Positions 32,125 to 32,200 of a DNA stretch of 32,200 bases are shown here, one piece after another. The translations under genes and the position numbers were made by a program. The notes under the pieces are model-generated. The model was not told the origin of the DNA. It did not search any database and was given only the letters and a program-made list of their open reading frames with translations. This DNA is from Rhizobium sp. Root1203. GTDB lineage: Bacteria; Pseudomonadota; Alphaproteobacteria; Rhizobiales; Rhizobiaceae. The stretch covers positions 14,109-46,308 of the forward strand of contig NZ_LMCW01000027.1 of assembly GCF_001424945.1 (NCBI RefSeq), given 5' to 3'. The stretch's first letter is position 1; every line of letters starts with the position of its first letter.

Positions 32125-32200
32125 ATTTTTCGGTTGATCTACGGGCCGTCAAATGAGCTCACCGAAGAGTATCTGACGAGCTCATTGTGAGGCTCTGATG

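Noticed and set aside
1..32200. CRISPR arrays, tRNA or rRNA genes
   Set aside because: No regularly spaced repeats, cloverleaf-like segments or rRNA core sequences were seen by eye on either strand.

Overview
The window looks like accessory DNA, probably plasmid or chromid, of a Rhizobiaceae-type alphaproteobacterium (Rhizobium, Sinorhizobium or Agrobacterium relatives). This rests on the moderately high G+C, the density of ABC uptake systems paired with LacI, GntR and LysR regulators, and several decayed genes of kinds common on rhizobial plasmids. It is a patchwork of intact catabolic or transport cassettes separated by gene graveyards. I saw no rRNA, tRNA, CRISPR array or replication gene.

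Layout. 1-730: the 3' end of a frameshifted ISL3-type transposase and its right end, abutting a truncated ClC chloride-channel fragment. 800-6059: a LacI regulator diverges from a sulfatase and a NitT/TauT-type ABC importer (permease, ATPase, periplasmic protein). A 12-bp palindrome lies between them and a terminator follows, which suggests a sulfate-ester or sulfonate scavenging operon. 6367-8775: a DHA2-type MFS exporter diverges from a LysR regulator across a perfect 14+14 bp inverted repeat. 8776-10831: decayed fragments (family-3 binding protein, histidine-kinase/receiver remnant). 10832-13588: a 918-aa winged-helix, NTPase and helical-repeat regulator. It converges, with a 10-bp gap, on a five-gene hydrolase operon (13599-17623): an exported and a cytoplasmic alpha/beta hydrolase with Asp nucleophile, a Ser esterase-type hydrolase, an isochorismatase-like hydrolase and a PNPOx-fold protein. 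17906-18674: FUSC and AraC gene fragments, then an intact VOC protein.

19178-30457 is the most coherent and interesting part: a sugar-acid-type catabolic locus built around a divergent promoter. To the left run a binding protein, two permeases, an ATPase, an enolase-superfamily enzyme and an RraA-like aldolase. To the right run a GntR/FCD regulator and three further enolase-superfamily enzymes. All four enzymes keep the Asp/Glu/Glu metal triad plus a His 50 residues after the last Glu, but differ in the general-base positions. This suggests several dehydration or cycloisomerisation steps, or several substrates, feeding one aldolase. The substrate is unknown.

30458-32200 holds decayed mobile or accessory DNA: repeats resembling a transposon end, a 5'-truncated ORF with a Cys motif (possibly TniQ-like), a frameshifted remnant of a class II (glycyl-type) aminoacyl-tRNA synthetase with an in-frame TGA, and a possible DUF5681-type fragment.
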